Made by a program: the position numbers and the translations under genes. Under the pieces are notes generated by a model. It made no database searches, had not been told where the DNA came from, and saw only the letters and a program-made list of their open reading frames with translations. Positions 55,800-64,000 of a stretch of 64,000 nt of DNA are shown here, in pieces. Every line of letters starts with the position of its first letter. Position 1 is the first letter of the stretch. Source of the DNA: Streptomyces sp. MST-110588 (GTDB lineage: Bacteria; Actinomycetota; Actinomycetes; Streptomycetales; Streptomycetaceae); the NCBI RefSeq assembly GCF_022695595.1, contig NZ_CP074380.1:620001-684000 (forward strand). The letters run 5' to 3'.

Positions 55800-56393
55800 A
55801 TGGCCATGGTTGTCGCGGATATGTCAATGTCGTTGGACGGCTTCATCGCCCATCCCACCGACGGGGTGGAGCACCTCGTCGGCTGGTACTCCAACGGCGA
55901 GGTGAAGGTGACGGGCGCCGACCCGCGGTGGACGTTCCACATGTCGCAGGCCAGCGCCGGCCATGTGCGCCACGGCCTGGCCACCGTCGGGGCGCTGCTG
56001 TGCGGGCGGCGCCTTTACGACGACGCCCGCGGCTGGGGCGGCAACCACCCCGCCGGGGTACCGGTGTTCGTGGTCACGCACACGGTGCCGGCCGGACGGG
56101 CGCGCGAGGAGGGGCCCTTCACGTTCGTCACCGACGGCCTCGAAAGCGCCGTGCTGCGGGCGAAGGCCAGCGCGGGGACCAAGACGGTGACCGTCGTCGG
56201 CGCCGACATCGCCCAGCAGTGCCTGAACGCCGGGCTGCTGGACGAAATCCGCCTCTCCTTGGTCCCCGTACTGCTCGGCGAGGGGACACGGTTCTTCGAC
56301 AACCTGACGTCGACGCCGGTCCTGCTGGACGGGCCGAAGGTCATCGAGGGAACGGGCGTGACGCACCTGTACTACCGCGTGGCATCACGCTGA
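55800..56393 (+). CDS. Dihydrofolate reductase-fold protein (RibD C-terminal family)
   Basis: A 197-residue NADPH-type reductase of the RibD C-terminal/DHFR-like family common in actinobacteria: MSMSLDGFIAHPTDGVEHL at the start, LLCGRRLYDDARGW, and the nucleotide-binding VTVVGADIAQQCLNAGLLDEI followed by VPVLLGEGTRFF. Not the essential folate enzyme; substrate unknown. GGGGGG precedes the ATG. No operon partner. Confidence 0.88.
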   Translation: MAMVVADMSMSLDGFIAHPTDGVEHLVGWYSNGEVKVTGADPRWTFHMSQASAGHVRHGLATVGALLCGRRLYDDARGWGGNHPAGVPVFVVTHTVPAGRAREEGPFTFVTDGLESAVLRAKASAGTKTVTVVGADIAQQCLNAGLLDEIRLSLVPVLLGEGTRFFDNLTSTPVLLDGPKVIEGTGVTHLYYRVASR

Positions 56394-56440
56394 AGAGTGA
56401 CACCGGCGCCACGCCACCCCGTCATCCCCACCTGACCGCT

Positions 56441-56489
56441 GACCGCCGACCGCCGACCGCCGACCGCCGACCGCCGACCGCCGACCGCC
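56441..56489. repeat. Seven tandem GACCGCC heptamers
   Basis: Seven exact copies plus partial units at each end, ending 22 bp before the GTG of the leucine-rich-repeat gene. Likely slippage-prone and length-variable, in the leader of that gene. Confidence 0.9.
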
Positions 56490-56511
56490 GACCGGAAAGT
56501 GTTCATCCGCC

Positions 56512-57231
56512 GTGCCGCACACACTCAATCTCTGGAAGGCGGGCCTCGGCCAGGTCCCCGCCACCGTCTGGGAGCAGACGGAGCTGCGCGTCCTGATCCT
56601 GGCGGACAACGATCTGACCCGCGTCCCCTCCGCGCTGGGCCGGCTCCGCGCCCTGCACACCCTCGACCTCGGCCACAACGCCCTGACCGGACTGCCGGAG
56701 GAGATCGGTGACCTGGCCGGTCTGGCGCACTGCCTCTACCTCCACGACAACCGGCTCACCGCGCTGCCCGCCGCCCTCGGCAGGCTGGACCGGCTCGGCT
56801 ATCTCAACGCCGGCGACAACCCGCTCGGCCGGCTGCCCGACGAGATCGGCGGCATGTCCGCCCTGCGGGAACTACGCGTCCAGCGCGCCCGGTTGACCCG
56901 GCTTCCGGATGCGCTCGGACGTCTGGCGCGGTTGCGGGAACTGTGGCTGCGCGGCAACTCACTCGGCGATCTGCCCGCGACGTTCGGCGCGCTGCGCGAA
57001 CTGCGCGTACTGGAGCTGCGGGAGAACGCGCTGCCGCGCGTACCGGAGGCGCTGCGCGGGCTGCCGCTGCTGCGCCAGGTGGATCTGCGGGCCAACCGGC
57101 TGCGCCGGCTCCCGCACTGGGTGACGGAGTTGCCGTCGCTGGAGAAGCTGGACCTGCGCTGGAACGCCGTGGACGACGAGGCGGTGGAGGTACGGGGACT
57201 TCGTGAGCGGGGGTGCGTCGTCCTGGTCTGA
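56512..57231 (+). CDS. Leucine-rich repeat protein
   Basis: A 239-residue protein composed almost entirely of about nine 23-residue LRRs with LxxLxLxxNxLxxLPxxI/LG consensus (for example LRVLILADNDLTRVPSALGR). No signal peptide, membrane segment or effector domain, so it is a cytoplasmic protein-binding solenoid. The start is GTG; GGAAAG lies 12 nt upstream. 105 bp upstream of helD on the same strand. Function unknown. Confidence 0.88.
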   Translation: MPHTLNLWKAGLGQVPATVWEQTELRVLILADNDLTRVPSALGRLRALHTLDLGHNALTGLPEEIGDLAGLAHCLYLHDNRLTALPAALGRLDRLGYLNAGDNPLGRLPDEIGGMSALRELRVQRARLTRLPDALGRLARLRELWLRGNSLGDLPATFGALRELRVLELRENALPRVPEALRGLPLLRQVDLRANRLRRLPHWVTELPSLEKLDLRWNAVDDEAVEVRGLRERGCVVLV

Positions 57232-57336
57232 GAGGCCCGGGAACTCCACTGCGGGGCCCGGACGGTGGTACGCTCAGCGGTTGACCGTCACTTGAAAGGT
57301 CATCGCACGACACCCAGTTGAAGGGTATCACCAACT

Positions 57337-59724
57337 ATGGCTCGCAGTCAAGAAGCGCCCGCCGAAGCCACACCCGCCGAGACCGCTCCGCCCGCAGCCG
57401 CCGCAGCCGCCGAACCCGCCCGGCCCACCGAACCCGCCGACGACCCCCTGGCCCTGGCCCTCAAAGCCGAGCAGTCCTGTCTGACCACGCTGTACGAGCA
57501 CCTCGACACCGCCCGCGAGCAGGCCGAAGCCGCCCTCCGTACCGCCCAGTCCGGTGCGGACCGGGGCGGCACCCACCAGTCCCGGGTCGAACGCGAGGTG
57601 TTCACCGAGGAGTCCGCGCGTACCGTGGCCCGGCTCAACTCCGTCGAGGACGGCCTATGTTTCGGCCGCATCGACGCGGCCGACGGAGTCCGCCACCACA
57701 TCGGCCGCATCGGGCTGCGCGACGCCGACCTCGAACCGCTGCTGATCGACTGGCGGGCGCCGGCCGCCCGCCCTTTCTACGCCGCCACCCCCGGCGCCCC
57801 CGGCGGCCTGGTCCGCCGCCGCCATCTGCACACCCGGGCCCGTACCGTCATCGGCATCGACGACGAGGTCTTCGACCTGGAGCGGATGAGCGCCGGTGAC
57901 CGCCGCGAACTGGTCGGCGAGGCGGCCCTGCTGGCGACGCTGCGGCGCGGCAGGACCGGCCGGATGACGGACGTGGTCGCCACCATCCAGACCGAGCAGG
58001 ACCGGGTGATCCGGGCCGGCCTCCAGGGCGTGCTCGTCGTCCAGGGCGGGCCCGGCACCGGCAAGACCGTCGCCGCGCTGCACCGCGCCGCCTATCTTCT
58101 CTACACCCACCGCACCACTCTCGCCCGGCGCGGCGTCCTGGTCATCGGCCCCAACGCCACGTTCCTGCGCTACATCGGCCAGGTACTGCCCTCGCTCGGC
58201 GAGAGCGATGTCGTCCTGACGGCGCTGGGCGGTCTCTTCCCCGGCGTACGGGCCACCGCCTCCGACGCGCCCGACACTGCGGTGGTCAAGGGAGATCCGC
58301 GGATGGCGGCGGTGATCGCAGCCGCGGTGCGCGACCGGCAGCGGCTGCCCGACGGCGACACGGAGATCACGGTGGAGGGCTTCCGGGCCGGCGACACCGA
58401 CACCGTACGGCTGCGCGCCGAGGACTGTGCGCGGGCCCGGCGGCGGGCCCGCGCCCTGAACGCGCCGCACAACACCGCCCGCAAGCGCTTCGTGCGGGAC
58501 ATGTTGAACGCGCTGGTACGGGAGCGGGCCCGCGCCCTGGGCCTGCCGCCGGACGAGGAGGAGGTGCGCCACGCGCCCGCGGAGCTGTGGCAGCAGGCGT
58601 CCGTACGCGCGGCGCTCGACGCCCTGTGGCCGCCGCTGACCCCGCAGCGCCTGGTCGGCGAGCTGCTGTCCGACCCCGCGCGACTGGCCCGGGCCGCGCC
58701 GCACCTGACGGAGGCGGAGCGCGGGGCGCTGTACCGCCCGGCGGGCCGGGTCGGCACGGCGGCGCGCTGGACGGTGGAGGACGTACCGCTGCTGGACGAG
58801 GCGGCGGAGCTGCTGGGGAGCGACGACGCGGCCGAGCGGGCCCGCTCGCGTGCGGCCGAGGCCGAGTGGCGCGAAGAGGTCCACTACGCCCGTGGGGTGC
58901 TTGAGATGACCGGGGCGCGGCCGGGGAGCTGGTGGACGCCGAGACGCTCGCCGCGCGTCATCATGACGAGGGCCCGGCGCGTACCACCGCCGACCGCGCC
59001 GCCGCCGACCGCTCCTGGACGTACGGACATGTGATCGTGGACGAGGCGCAGGAACTGTCGCCGATGGCCTGGCGGATGGTGATGCGCAGGGCGCCCACGC
59101 GCTCGATGACGGTGGTGGGTGACGTGGCGCAGACCGGCAGCCCGGCCGGGGCGCGGTCCTGGGGCCAGGTGCTCGATCCGTACACCGGGGCCGGTGGCGC
59201 CAGGAGCGGCTGACCGTCAACTACCGCACGCCCGCGGAGGTGATGGAGCTGGCCTGCGGCGTGCTGGCGGCGGTGGCACCGGATCAGGAGCCGCCGGAGT
59301 CGGTCCGCAGGGAGGGGGTGCGGCCCGGGCCGTACGGGCGCCGGAAGGGGAGCTGGCGCGGGCGACCGCGCGGGTGGTGGCGCGGGAGCTGGCCGCGCTG
59401 GGCGGGGACGGCCGCGACGGGCGGCTGGCCGTGATCGCCGCCGAGCGGGCCGTCCCGGCGCTGGCCGAGGCGCTGCCGGACGTGGCGCGCGGCGCATCGC
59501 CCGGCGCGCTGGACGCCCCGGTCGTGCTGCTGACCGCGACGCAGGCCAAGGGGCTGGAGTTCGACCGCGCCGTCCTGGCCGACCCGCAGGGCATCGTGGC
59601 ACGGTCCCCCAGGGGCGGGCAGGACCTCTATGTGGCGATCACCCGCGTCACCCGGCGGCTGACGGTGGTGTACGAGGGCGAGTTGCCGGCGCTCCTGGGG
59701 CCACTGGCCGCCTCCGTCCCGTGA
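57337..59724 (+). pseudogene. helD: HelD-like UvrD-family helicase, three frameshifts as sequenced
   Basis: About 795 residues after repair. N-terminal HelD region (ARLNSVEDGLCFGRIDAADG, LLIDWRAPAARPFYAAT), Walker A GGPGTGKTVAALHRA (about 237), Walker B IVDEAQELSPMAW, GDVAQTG, then NYRTPAEV and ATQAKGLEFD with YVAITRVTRRL. HelD proteins strip stalled RNA polymerase and in some actinomycetes protect it from rifamycins. Frame changes occur at 58923-58926, 59193-59194 and 59324-59329, each repaired by one added G or C. No rifamycin-associated element is seen upstream. Confidence 0.87.
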
Positions 59725-59823
59725 TGGGTCAGACCGGTTCGGACCGGAAGAGATCAGAACAGGCTGGAAGGGACCTGAACGGACCTGAATGGACTGGAAC
59801 GGACCGGAACAGGCCGGGCCTGG

Positions 59824-60063
59824 TCAGGTCAGGTCGAACTCGCCGTCCCGCGCGCCGATGACGAACGCGCGCCACTCGGCGGGCGTGAAGATCAGCGCCG
59901 GGACCTGCGGACTGCGCCGGTTGCGCATCGCTATGTAGCCCTCGACGAAAGCGACCTGGACGTCGCCGGCCCCCTGGCTGCTCGACTGCCAGTGGGCGCC
60001 GGAGAGATCGAGGTCGGGAACGGCCCCGGCCGCCTGTCGTTCATCGATGATGCCCTCGGCCAC
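59824..60063 (-). CDS. DUF397 small protein
   Basis: A 79-residue DUF397 protein (SGAHWQSSSQG, VEGYIAMRNRRSPQVPALIFTPAEWRAFVIGARDGEFD), a family limited to actinomycetes and usually next to an XRE regulator (WhiJ-like systems). No XRE partner is adjacent here. GGAGGAG lies about 10 nt upstream of the start. The 99-bp gap to helD contains imperfect GGAACGGACC repeats. Confidence 0.9.
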   Translation of the reverse strand: MAEGIIDERQAAGAVPDLDLSGAHWQSSSQGAGDVQVAFVEGYIAMRNRRSPQVPALIFTPAEWRAFVIGARDGEFDLT

Positions 60064-60173
60064 GTCGCTGCTCCTCCCGGTTCGTCTCCGCCGTCAGACT
60101 AGTCACTGCGCCCGGTGCCGGACAGGCTCCGGACCGCAGTCCGGCACCGCGCGTCCGATAGGTGGTGTTACGG

Positions 60174-61388
60174 TCACGCGGCGGGCGGCTCGGCGCCGAC
60201 CAGCCACATGGAGAAGAACTGGGAACCGCCTCCGTACGCGTGCCCCAAGGCCCGGCGGGCGCCGTCGACCTGGTGCGCGCCGGCCCCTCCGCGCACCTGG
60301 AGCGCGGCCTCGGCGAACCGGATCATGCCGGAGGCGCCGATGGGGTTGGCCGAGAGGACGCCGCCGGAGGGGTTGACGGGCAGGTCACCGTCCAGGGCGG
60401 TGACGCCGGCCCCGGTGAGCTTCCACCCCTCCCCCTCGGCGGCGAACCCCAGGTTCTCCAGCCACATCGGCTCGTACCAACTGAAGGGGACGTACATCTC
60501 CACCACGTCGATCTCCCGGCGCGGGTCGGTGATCCCCGCCTGCCGGTACACCTCGGCGGCGCAGTCCCGGCCGGCCCGCGGCGAGACGCAGTCCTTGCCC
60601 GCGAAGAGCGTGGGCTCGCTGCGCATCGCCCCTCCGTGCACCCACGCGGGCGGACGCGGCGCGCGGGCCGCCCCGTCCCGGCCGGTCAGGACCATCGCGC
60701 AGGCGCCGTCGGAGGACGGGCAGGTCTCCGAATAGCGGACCGGGTCCCACAGCATCGGTGACGCCTGCACCTTCTCCAGGGTGATGTCGTGCTCGTGGAG
60801 ATGGGCGTACGGATTCTTCAGGGCGTTGCGGCGGTCCTTGTACGCGACCAGCGAGCCGATCGTCTCGGGGGCGCCGCTGCGCCGGATGTAGGCCCGTATG
60901 TGCGGGGCGAAGAACCCGCCGGCGCCCGCCAGCAGCGGCTGCTGGAAGGGGACGGGGAGCGAGAGGCCCCACATGGCGTTGGACTCGGACTGCTTCTCGA
61001 AGGCGAGGGTCAGTACGGTGCGGTGCACGCGGGCGGCGACGAGGTTCGCGGCGACCAGGGCCGTCGAGCCGCCGACCGACCCGGCGGTGTGCACCCGCAG
61101 CACCGGCTTGCCGACCGCGCCGAGCGCGTCGGCGAGATACAGCTCCGGCATCATCACGCCCTCGAAGAAGTCGGGGGCCTTGCCGATGACGACGGCGTCG
61201 ACGTCCGGCCACGACAGTCCGGCGTCCTCAAGGGCGCGTACGGCGGCCTCCCGTACGAGACCGGCGATGGAGACGTCGCGGCGGGCGGCGACGTGCTTGG
61301 TCTGGCCGATGCCGACGACGGCGACGGGTTCCTTGTTCACGGCCCGCCGGCCCATGACCGCCCTTCCGGCCTGCCGGTTCGCGCTCAT
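60174..61388 (-). CDS. Thiolase-fold protein lacking the nucleophile cysteine (Ltp2-like)
   Basis: A 404-residue SCP2-thiolase-like protein. At the position of the usual CxSG nucleophile loop the sequence is VHTAGSVGGSTALVAANL, so Ser stands in place of Cys. PVNPSGGVLSANPIGASGMI is the substrate-loop motif. Such proteins with DUF35 partners act as retro-aldolases in steroid side-chain breakdown (Ltp2) rather than as thiolases. The ATG overlaps the previous stop (TGATG) with GGAGGGGGAG upstream; ATG 61355 is an alternative. Last gene of the leftward operon. Confidence 0.82.
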   Translation of the reverse strand: MSANRQAGRAVMGRRAVNKEPVAVVGIGQTKHVAARRDVSIAGLVREAAVRALEDAGLSWPDVDAVVIGKAPDFFEGVMMPELYLADALGAVGKPVLRVHTAGSVGGSTALVAANLVAARVHRTVLTLAFEKQSESNAMWGLSLPVPFQQPLLAGAGGFFAPHIRAYIRRSGAPETIGSLVAYKDRRNALKNPYAHLHEHDITLEKVQASPMLWDPVRYSETCPSSDGACAMVLTGRDGAARAPRPPAWVHGGAMRSEPTLFAGKDCVSPRAGRDCAAEVYRQAGITDPRREIDVVEMYVPFSWYEPMWLENLGFAAEGEGWKLTGAGVTALDGDLPVNPSGGVLSANPIGASGMIRFAEAALQVRGGAGAHQVDGARRALGHAYGGGSQFFSMWLVGAEPPAA

Positions 61389-62449
61389 CACTCCCCCTCC
61401 TCCCCTTCCAGTACGGCGACCAGGTTCTGTTGCAGGCACGGCCCGGAGGTGGCGTGCGCCAGGGCCCGGTCGGAGGCGCCGCGCTGGACGCGGGCGGCGG
61501 CCTCCCCCAGCCGGATCAGCCCGGCGGCCATGACGGGGTTGGCGGCGAGCGCGCCCCCCGACGGGTTGACGGTCACGTCCTCCTCCAGTTCCAGGGCGCG
61601 GCGCAGCAGGACCTGCTGGGAGGTGAACGGCGCGTGCAACTCGGCCGTGTCCACCGGCCGTTGGAAGGCTCCGGCGTTGCGGGCGGCGAGCCGGGTGGAC
61701 GGCGAGTCGGTGAGGTCCCGTACGCCCAGGCTGTGCGCCTCGATGCGGTGGTCCATGCCGCGGATCCAGGCGGGTCGGCGGGAGTGCCGCCGGGCCAGCC
61801 GCCGGGCGGTGTCACCGGCGGCCAGGACCACCGCCGCCGCGCCGTCATCGACCGGTGGGCAGTCCCCGGTACGCAGCGGGTGGACGACGTACTCCCCCAT
61901 CGGTACCTCGCCCCGCAGGTGGGCGTGCGGATTGCCGTCCGCCGCCGCGCGGGCGCCGGCCGCCACCGCCGCCATCGCCCGCTCGTCCGTCACGCCCGCG
62001 TCGATCAGCGCCCGGGCCTGGAGCGCGGCCAGCGCCACGGAGTCCGGCCACAGCGGTGCCAGGTAGTACGGGTCGAGCTGGCGGGTCAGCACCTCGCGCA
62101 GCGCGCCCGGCGAGGACTTCCCGTAGGCGTAGACCAGGGCGGTGTCGGCGTCGCCGGTCAGCAGGTGCACCCATGCCTCGTACAGGGCCCAGGCGCCGTC
62201 CGTCTCGACGTGCGACTCCGCCACCGGCGGCCAGGCCCCCACCCCGTCCAGGGCCATGGTGAAGGAGAACGCACGGCCGGCGAGGTAGTCGCTGGAGCCC
62301 GAGCAGATGAAGCCGATGTCCCGGGCCTTCAGTCCGGTCTGCTCCAGTACGTCGTGCAGGACCGGCATCAGCATCTCGGCCTCGGAGACCTCCGAACTGT
62401 CCCGGACGTGGTCGCTCTGGGCGAAGGCGACGACGGCGACCTCACGCAT
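61388..62449 (-). CDS. Second thiolase-fold protein lacking the nucleophile cysteine
   Basis: A 353-residue thiolase-superfamily protein. The nucleophile region reads SHVETDGAWALYEAWVHLL, with no Cys. TVNPSGGALAANPVMAAGLIRLG is the family loop. It pairs with the next gene, and the two overlap by 1 bp; in related operons two such subunits plus a DUF35 protein form one complex. It also overlaps the DUF35 gene start by 1 bp. Confidence 0.82.
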   Translation of the reverse strand: MREVAVVAFAQSDHVRDSSEVSEAEMLMPVLHDVLEQTGLKARDIGFICSGSSDYLAGRAFSFTMALDGVGAWPPVAESHVETDGAWALYEAWVHLLTGDADTALVYAYGKSSPGALREVLTRQLDPYYLAPLWPDSVALAALQARALIDAGVTDERAMAAVAAGARAAADGNPHAHLRGEVPMGEYVVHPLRTGDCPPVDDGAAAVVLAAGDTARRLARRHSRRPAWIRGMDHRIEAHSLGVRDLTDSPSTRLAARNAGAFQRPVDTAELHAPFTSQQVLLRRALELEEDVTVNPSGGALAANPVMAAGLIRLGEAAARVQRGASDRALAHATSGPCLQQNLVAVLEGEEGE

Positions 62450-63639
62450 CAGATCAGCTCCTTGTAGCTGTCGTAGTCGGCGTCGGGTTCACCGGTGGGG
62501 CGGAAGTGGTCGGGGTGCCGCTCGCCCTCGGCCCATACGGGCGTCACGCGCAGGCCCATCCGTACCTGGTCGTACGGGATGCCGCCGATGCGCGCGTGGA
62601 GGGGCAGGTCCGCGCCGTCCAGCGCGATGTGGGCGTAGACGTACGGGACCTCGATGTCCAGGTTGCGGGCCTTGATGTTGACGACGCAGAAGGTGGTGAC
62701 GGTACCGGCCGGGCCGACCCCGACCTCCTCCGCGGTGGCGATGCCGCAGGTGGGGCAGGCGCCGCGGGGTGGCACGTACACCTTGCGGCAGGACGGGCAG
62801 CGCTCGCCGACGATCCGCCGCCCGGCGAGGGCGGTGAGGTAGCGGGACTGGGCGCGGCCGGGGGTGTAGGTGTAGTCCAGGCGGGCGGGGGTGGTGATCG
62901 TGGTGACGGCGTCGGCGAACTCTCCGGTGTGCGCCGCTGCTGCCTCTCGCGCCGCTTGCCCCTCGTACGGCTCTTGCGTCTCGCCCGTACCGCCGGCCCC
63001 GTCGACCCCGCCGCCCCTGCTGGTCCTGCCTGTCTCGCTTGTCCCGCCTGTCCCGCTTGTCTCACCGCTTGTCTCACCGCTGGTCTCATACGTCTCGAAG
63101 CAGGCGATGTCGGTGATCGATCCGGTGCGTTGCGCCGCCCAGCGGACGCGGATCCGCATCCCGGTCCGTACGGCCTGCGGTCCCGGTGCGTCCAGGGCGT
63201 GCAGCAGTGCGGTGTCGGCGCCGTCCAGCCGTACCAGCACCCAGGCGAAGGGGGTGGCCAGGGGCTGGCCGCGGCGCGGGGAGGGGTTCCACGCCCAGGT
63301 GGTGACGGTGCCGGTGGGGGCGACCTCGACCAGTTCGCGGATCTCCTCGGCGGTGACGGGGTCGTACTCGACGGGCGGTACGACCACCCTGCCGTCACTG
63401 CCCCGGACGCCCAGGACGGTGCGCTCGCGCAGCCCGGTCAAAAAGGCGCTCTGTACGGGGCCGAGGGAACGGGTGAACGGGAACTCCACCACGAGCGGCG
63501 CCGAGAGCACTTCGGACGGGCGGGTCCGAGGTGTGCGGGCCTCGGACGTACGGGCCTCAGGCGGGCCGGTCCGGGACGTGTGCGTTTCGGACGTGCGCGT
63601 CTCGGGTGTGTGCGTCTCGGGCGTACGGGCCTGCGGCAT
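62449..63639 (-). CDS. Double DUF35 OB-fold zinc-ribbon protein
   Basis: A 396-residue protein with two DUF35-like units. The first (about residues 50-190) lacks zinc-ribbon cysteines; the second (about 255-396) has CPSCRKVYVPPRGACPTCG and the OB fold TVTTFCVVNIKARN. An Arg/Thr/Glu-Thr repeat leader (PETHTPETRTSETHTSRT) and a Gly/Thr/Ser repeat linker (ETSGETSGETSG) are low complexity. GGAGG precedes the ATG. It is the CoA-binding/scaffold partner of the two thiolase-fold proteins downstream. Confidence 0.85.
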   Translation of the reverse strand: MPQARTPETHTPETRTSETHTSRTGPPEARTSEARTPRTRPSEVLSAPLVVEFPFTRSLGPVQSAFLTGLRERTVLGVRGSDGRVVVPPVEYDPVTAEEIRELVEVAPTGTVTTWAWNPSPRRGQPLATPFAWVLVRLDGADTALLHALDAPGPQAVRTGMRIRVRWAAQRTGSITDIACFETYETSGETSGETSGTGGTSETGRTSRGGGVDGAGGTGETQEPYEGQAAREAAAAHTGEFADAVTTITTPARLDYTYTPGRAQSRYLTALAGRRIVGERCPSCRKVYVPPRGACPTCGIATAEEVGVGPAGTVTTFCVVNIKARNLDIEVPYVYAHIALDGADLPLHARIGGIPYDQVRMGLRVTPVWAEGERHPDHFRPTGEPDADYDSYKELI

Positions 63640-63657
63640 GCGGACCTCCGTAAGGTG

Positions 63658-64000
63658 TCAGGCGCGCCGGTAGACGGGCGGTCGTTTCTCCGCGAAGGCC
63701 CGGGAGCCTTCCTTGGCGTCCTCGGTGCCGAAGACGGGCAGGCCGCGTTCGAGTTCGGCCTTCAGGCCCTCGGCCTCGGTCATCCCCGCGCTCTCATAGA
63801 CGGACGCCTTGACCGCCTCGACGGCGAGCGGGCCGCAGGCGTTGATCCGCCCGGCGATCTCCAGCGCCTTGGCCAGCGCGCCGCCGTCGGGCACCACATG
63901 GCCGATCAGCCCGATCCGCTCGGCCTCACGGGCCGGGTAGGGCCGTCCGGTGAGCAGCATCTCCAGGGCGTGGGTGTGCGGGATCTGGCGGGCCAGGCGG
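63658..64000 (-). CDS. Enoyl-CoA hydratase/isomerase, 5' end beyond the window
   Basis: C-terminal 113 residues of a crotonase-family enzyme: RLARQIPHTHALEMLLTGRP, REAERIGLIGHVVPDGG, and the end GSRAFAEKRPPVYRRA. The oxyanion-hole motifs lie outside the window. It is 18 bp upstream of the DUF35 gene, so it belongs to the same leftward acyl-CoA degradation operon. Confidence 0.92.
   Translation of the reverse strand, partial: RLARQIPHTHALEMLLTGRPYPAREAERIGLIGHVVPDGGALAKALEIAGRINACGPLAVEAVKASVYESAGMTEAEGLKAELERGLPVFGTEDAKEGSRAFAEKRPPVYRRA

Noticed and set aside
57241..57336. Rifamycin-associated element upstream of helD
   Set aside because: No GGGGCTTGC...GCAAG-type palindrome is present, so rifampicin induction is not supported.

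Overview
The window is chromosomal DNA of a Streptomyces (or very close actinomycete). The evidence is very high GC with G/C at third codon positions, frequent GTG and TTG starts, 4-bp ATGA/GTGA start-stop overlaps, an actinobacterial conservon (cvnABCD), an NsdA-like TPR regulator, DUF397 and SpoIIE/PAS phosphatase genes, and rare TTA codons of the bldA type. No rRNA, tRNA, CRISPR array, prophage or intact insertion sequence is visible.

Layout, left to right. 1-9.3 kb: sugar PTS genes crr-ptsI, a conserved hypothetical, acetoacetyl-CoA synthetase, a family 31 glycosidase and a VanX-like D-Ala-D-Ala dipeptidase. 9.2-12.8 kb: a leftward three-gene unit (NrtR-like NUDIX regulator, von Willebrand A protein, divergent adenylosuccinate-synthetase homologue) preceded by a strong palindromic operator; this is the best candidate in the window for an undescribed small-molecule system. 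12.9-18 kb: a DUF962 protein, a DUF35/thiolase pair, and glpF-glpK for glycerol. 18.1-24.2 kb: a conservon (sensor kinase CvnA, roadblock CvnB, DUF742 CvnC, GTPase CvnD) unusually split by an ornithine-cyclodeaminase-like gene. 24.8-31.6 kb: a small membrane protein, then an IclR regulator and a catabolic operon (FAD/GcvT dehydrogenase, monomeric sarcosine oxidase, Rieske oxygenase) that fits stepwise N-demethylation of glycine betaine or a related N-methyl amine. 31.5-39.0 kb: a leftward three-gene SMC/kleisin-type module (1588-aa ATPase plus two partners) resembling MksFEB or JetABC but without a JetD-type nuclease.

39.1-45.1 kb: a pyroglutamate (5-oxoproline) regulon of pyroglutamyl peptidase, DUF969/DUF979 membrane proteins, an FCD-type GntR regulator and 5-oxoprolinase pxpABC. 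The two outward promoters carry the same 23-bp promoter/operator sequence. 45.1-46.1 kb is a roughly 1 kb stretch without a supportable gene. 46.1-60.1 kb: a HEAT-like protein, a PAS-SpoIIE phosphatase, the NsdA-like regulator, an APH-fold phosphotransferase, a secreted amidase, an RibD/DHFR-fold reductase, a leucine-rich-repeat protein, a HelD-like helicase and a DUF397 protein. 60.2-64 kb: a leftward operon of enoyl-CoA hydratase (cut by the window edge), a double DUF35 protein and two thiolase-fold proteins without the usual catalytic cysteine.

A technical point affects how the window should be read. Five genes (NUDIX regulator, FAD/GcvT dehydrogenase, DUF979, pxpC, helD) carry eight frameshifts in total. 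Every one is repaired by adding a single base, most often in a short G or C run. That points to base-dropout in the sequencing or assembly rather than eight independent mutations, so these genes are probably intact in the organism.
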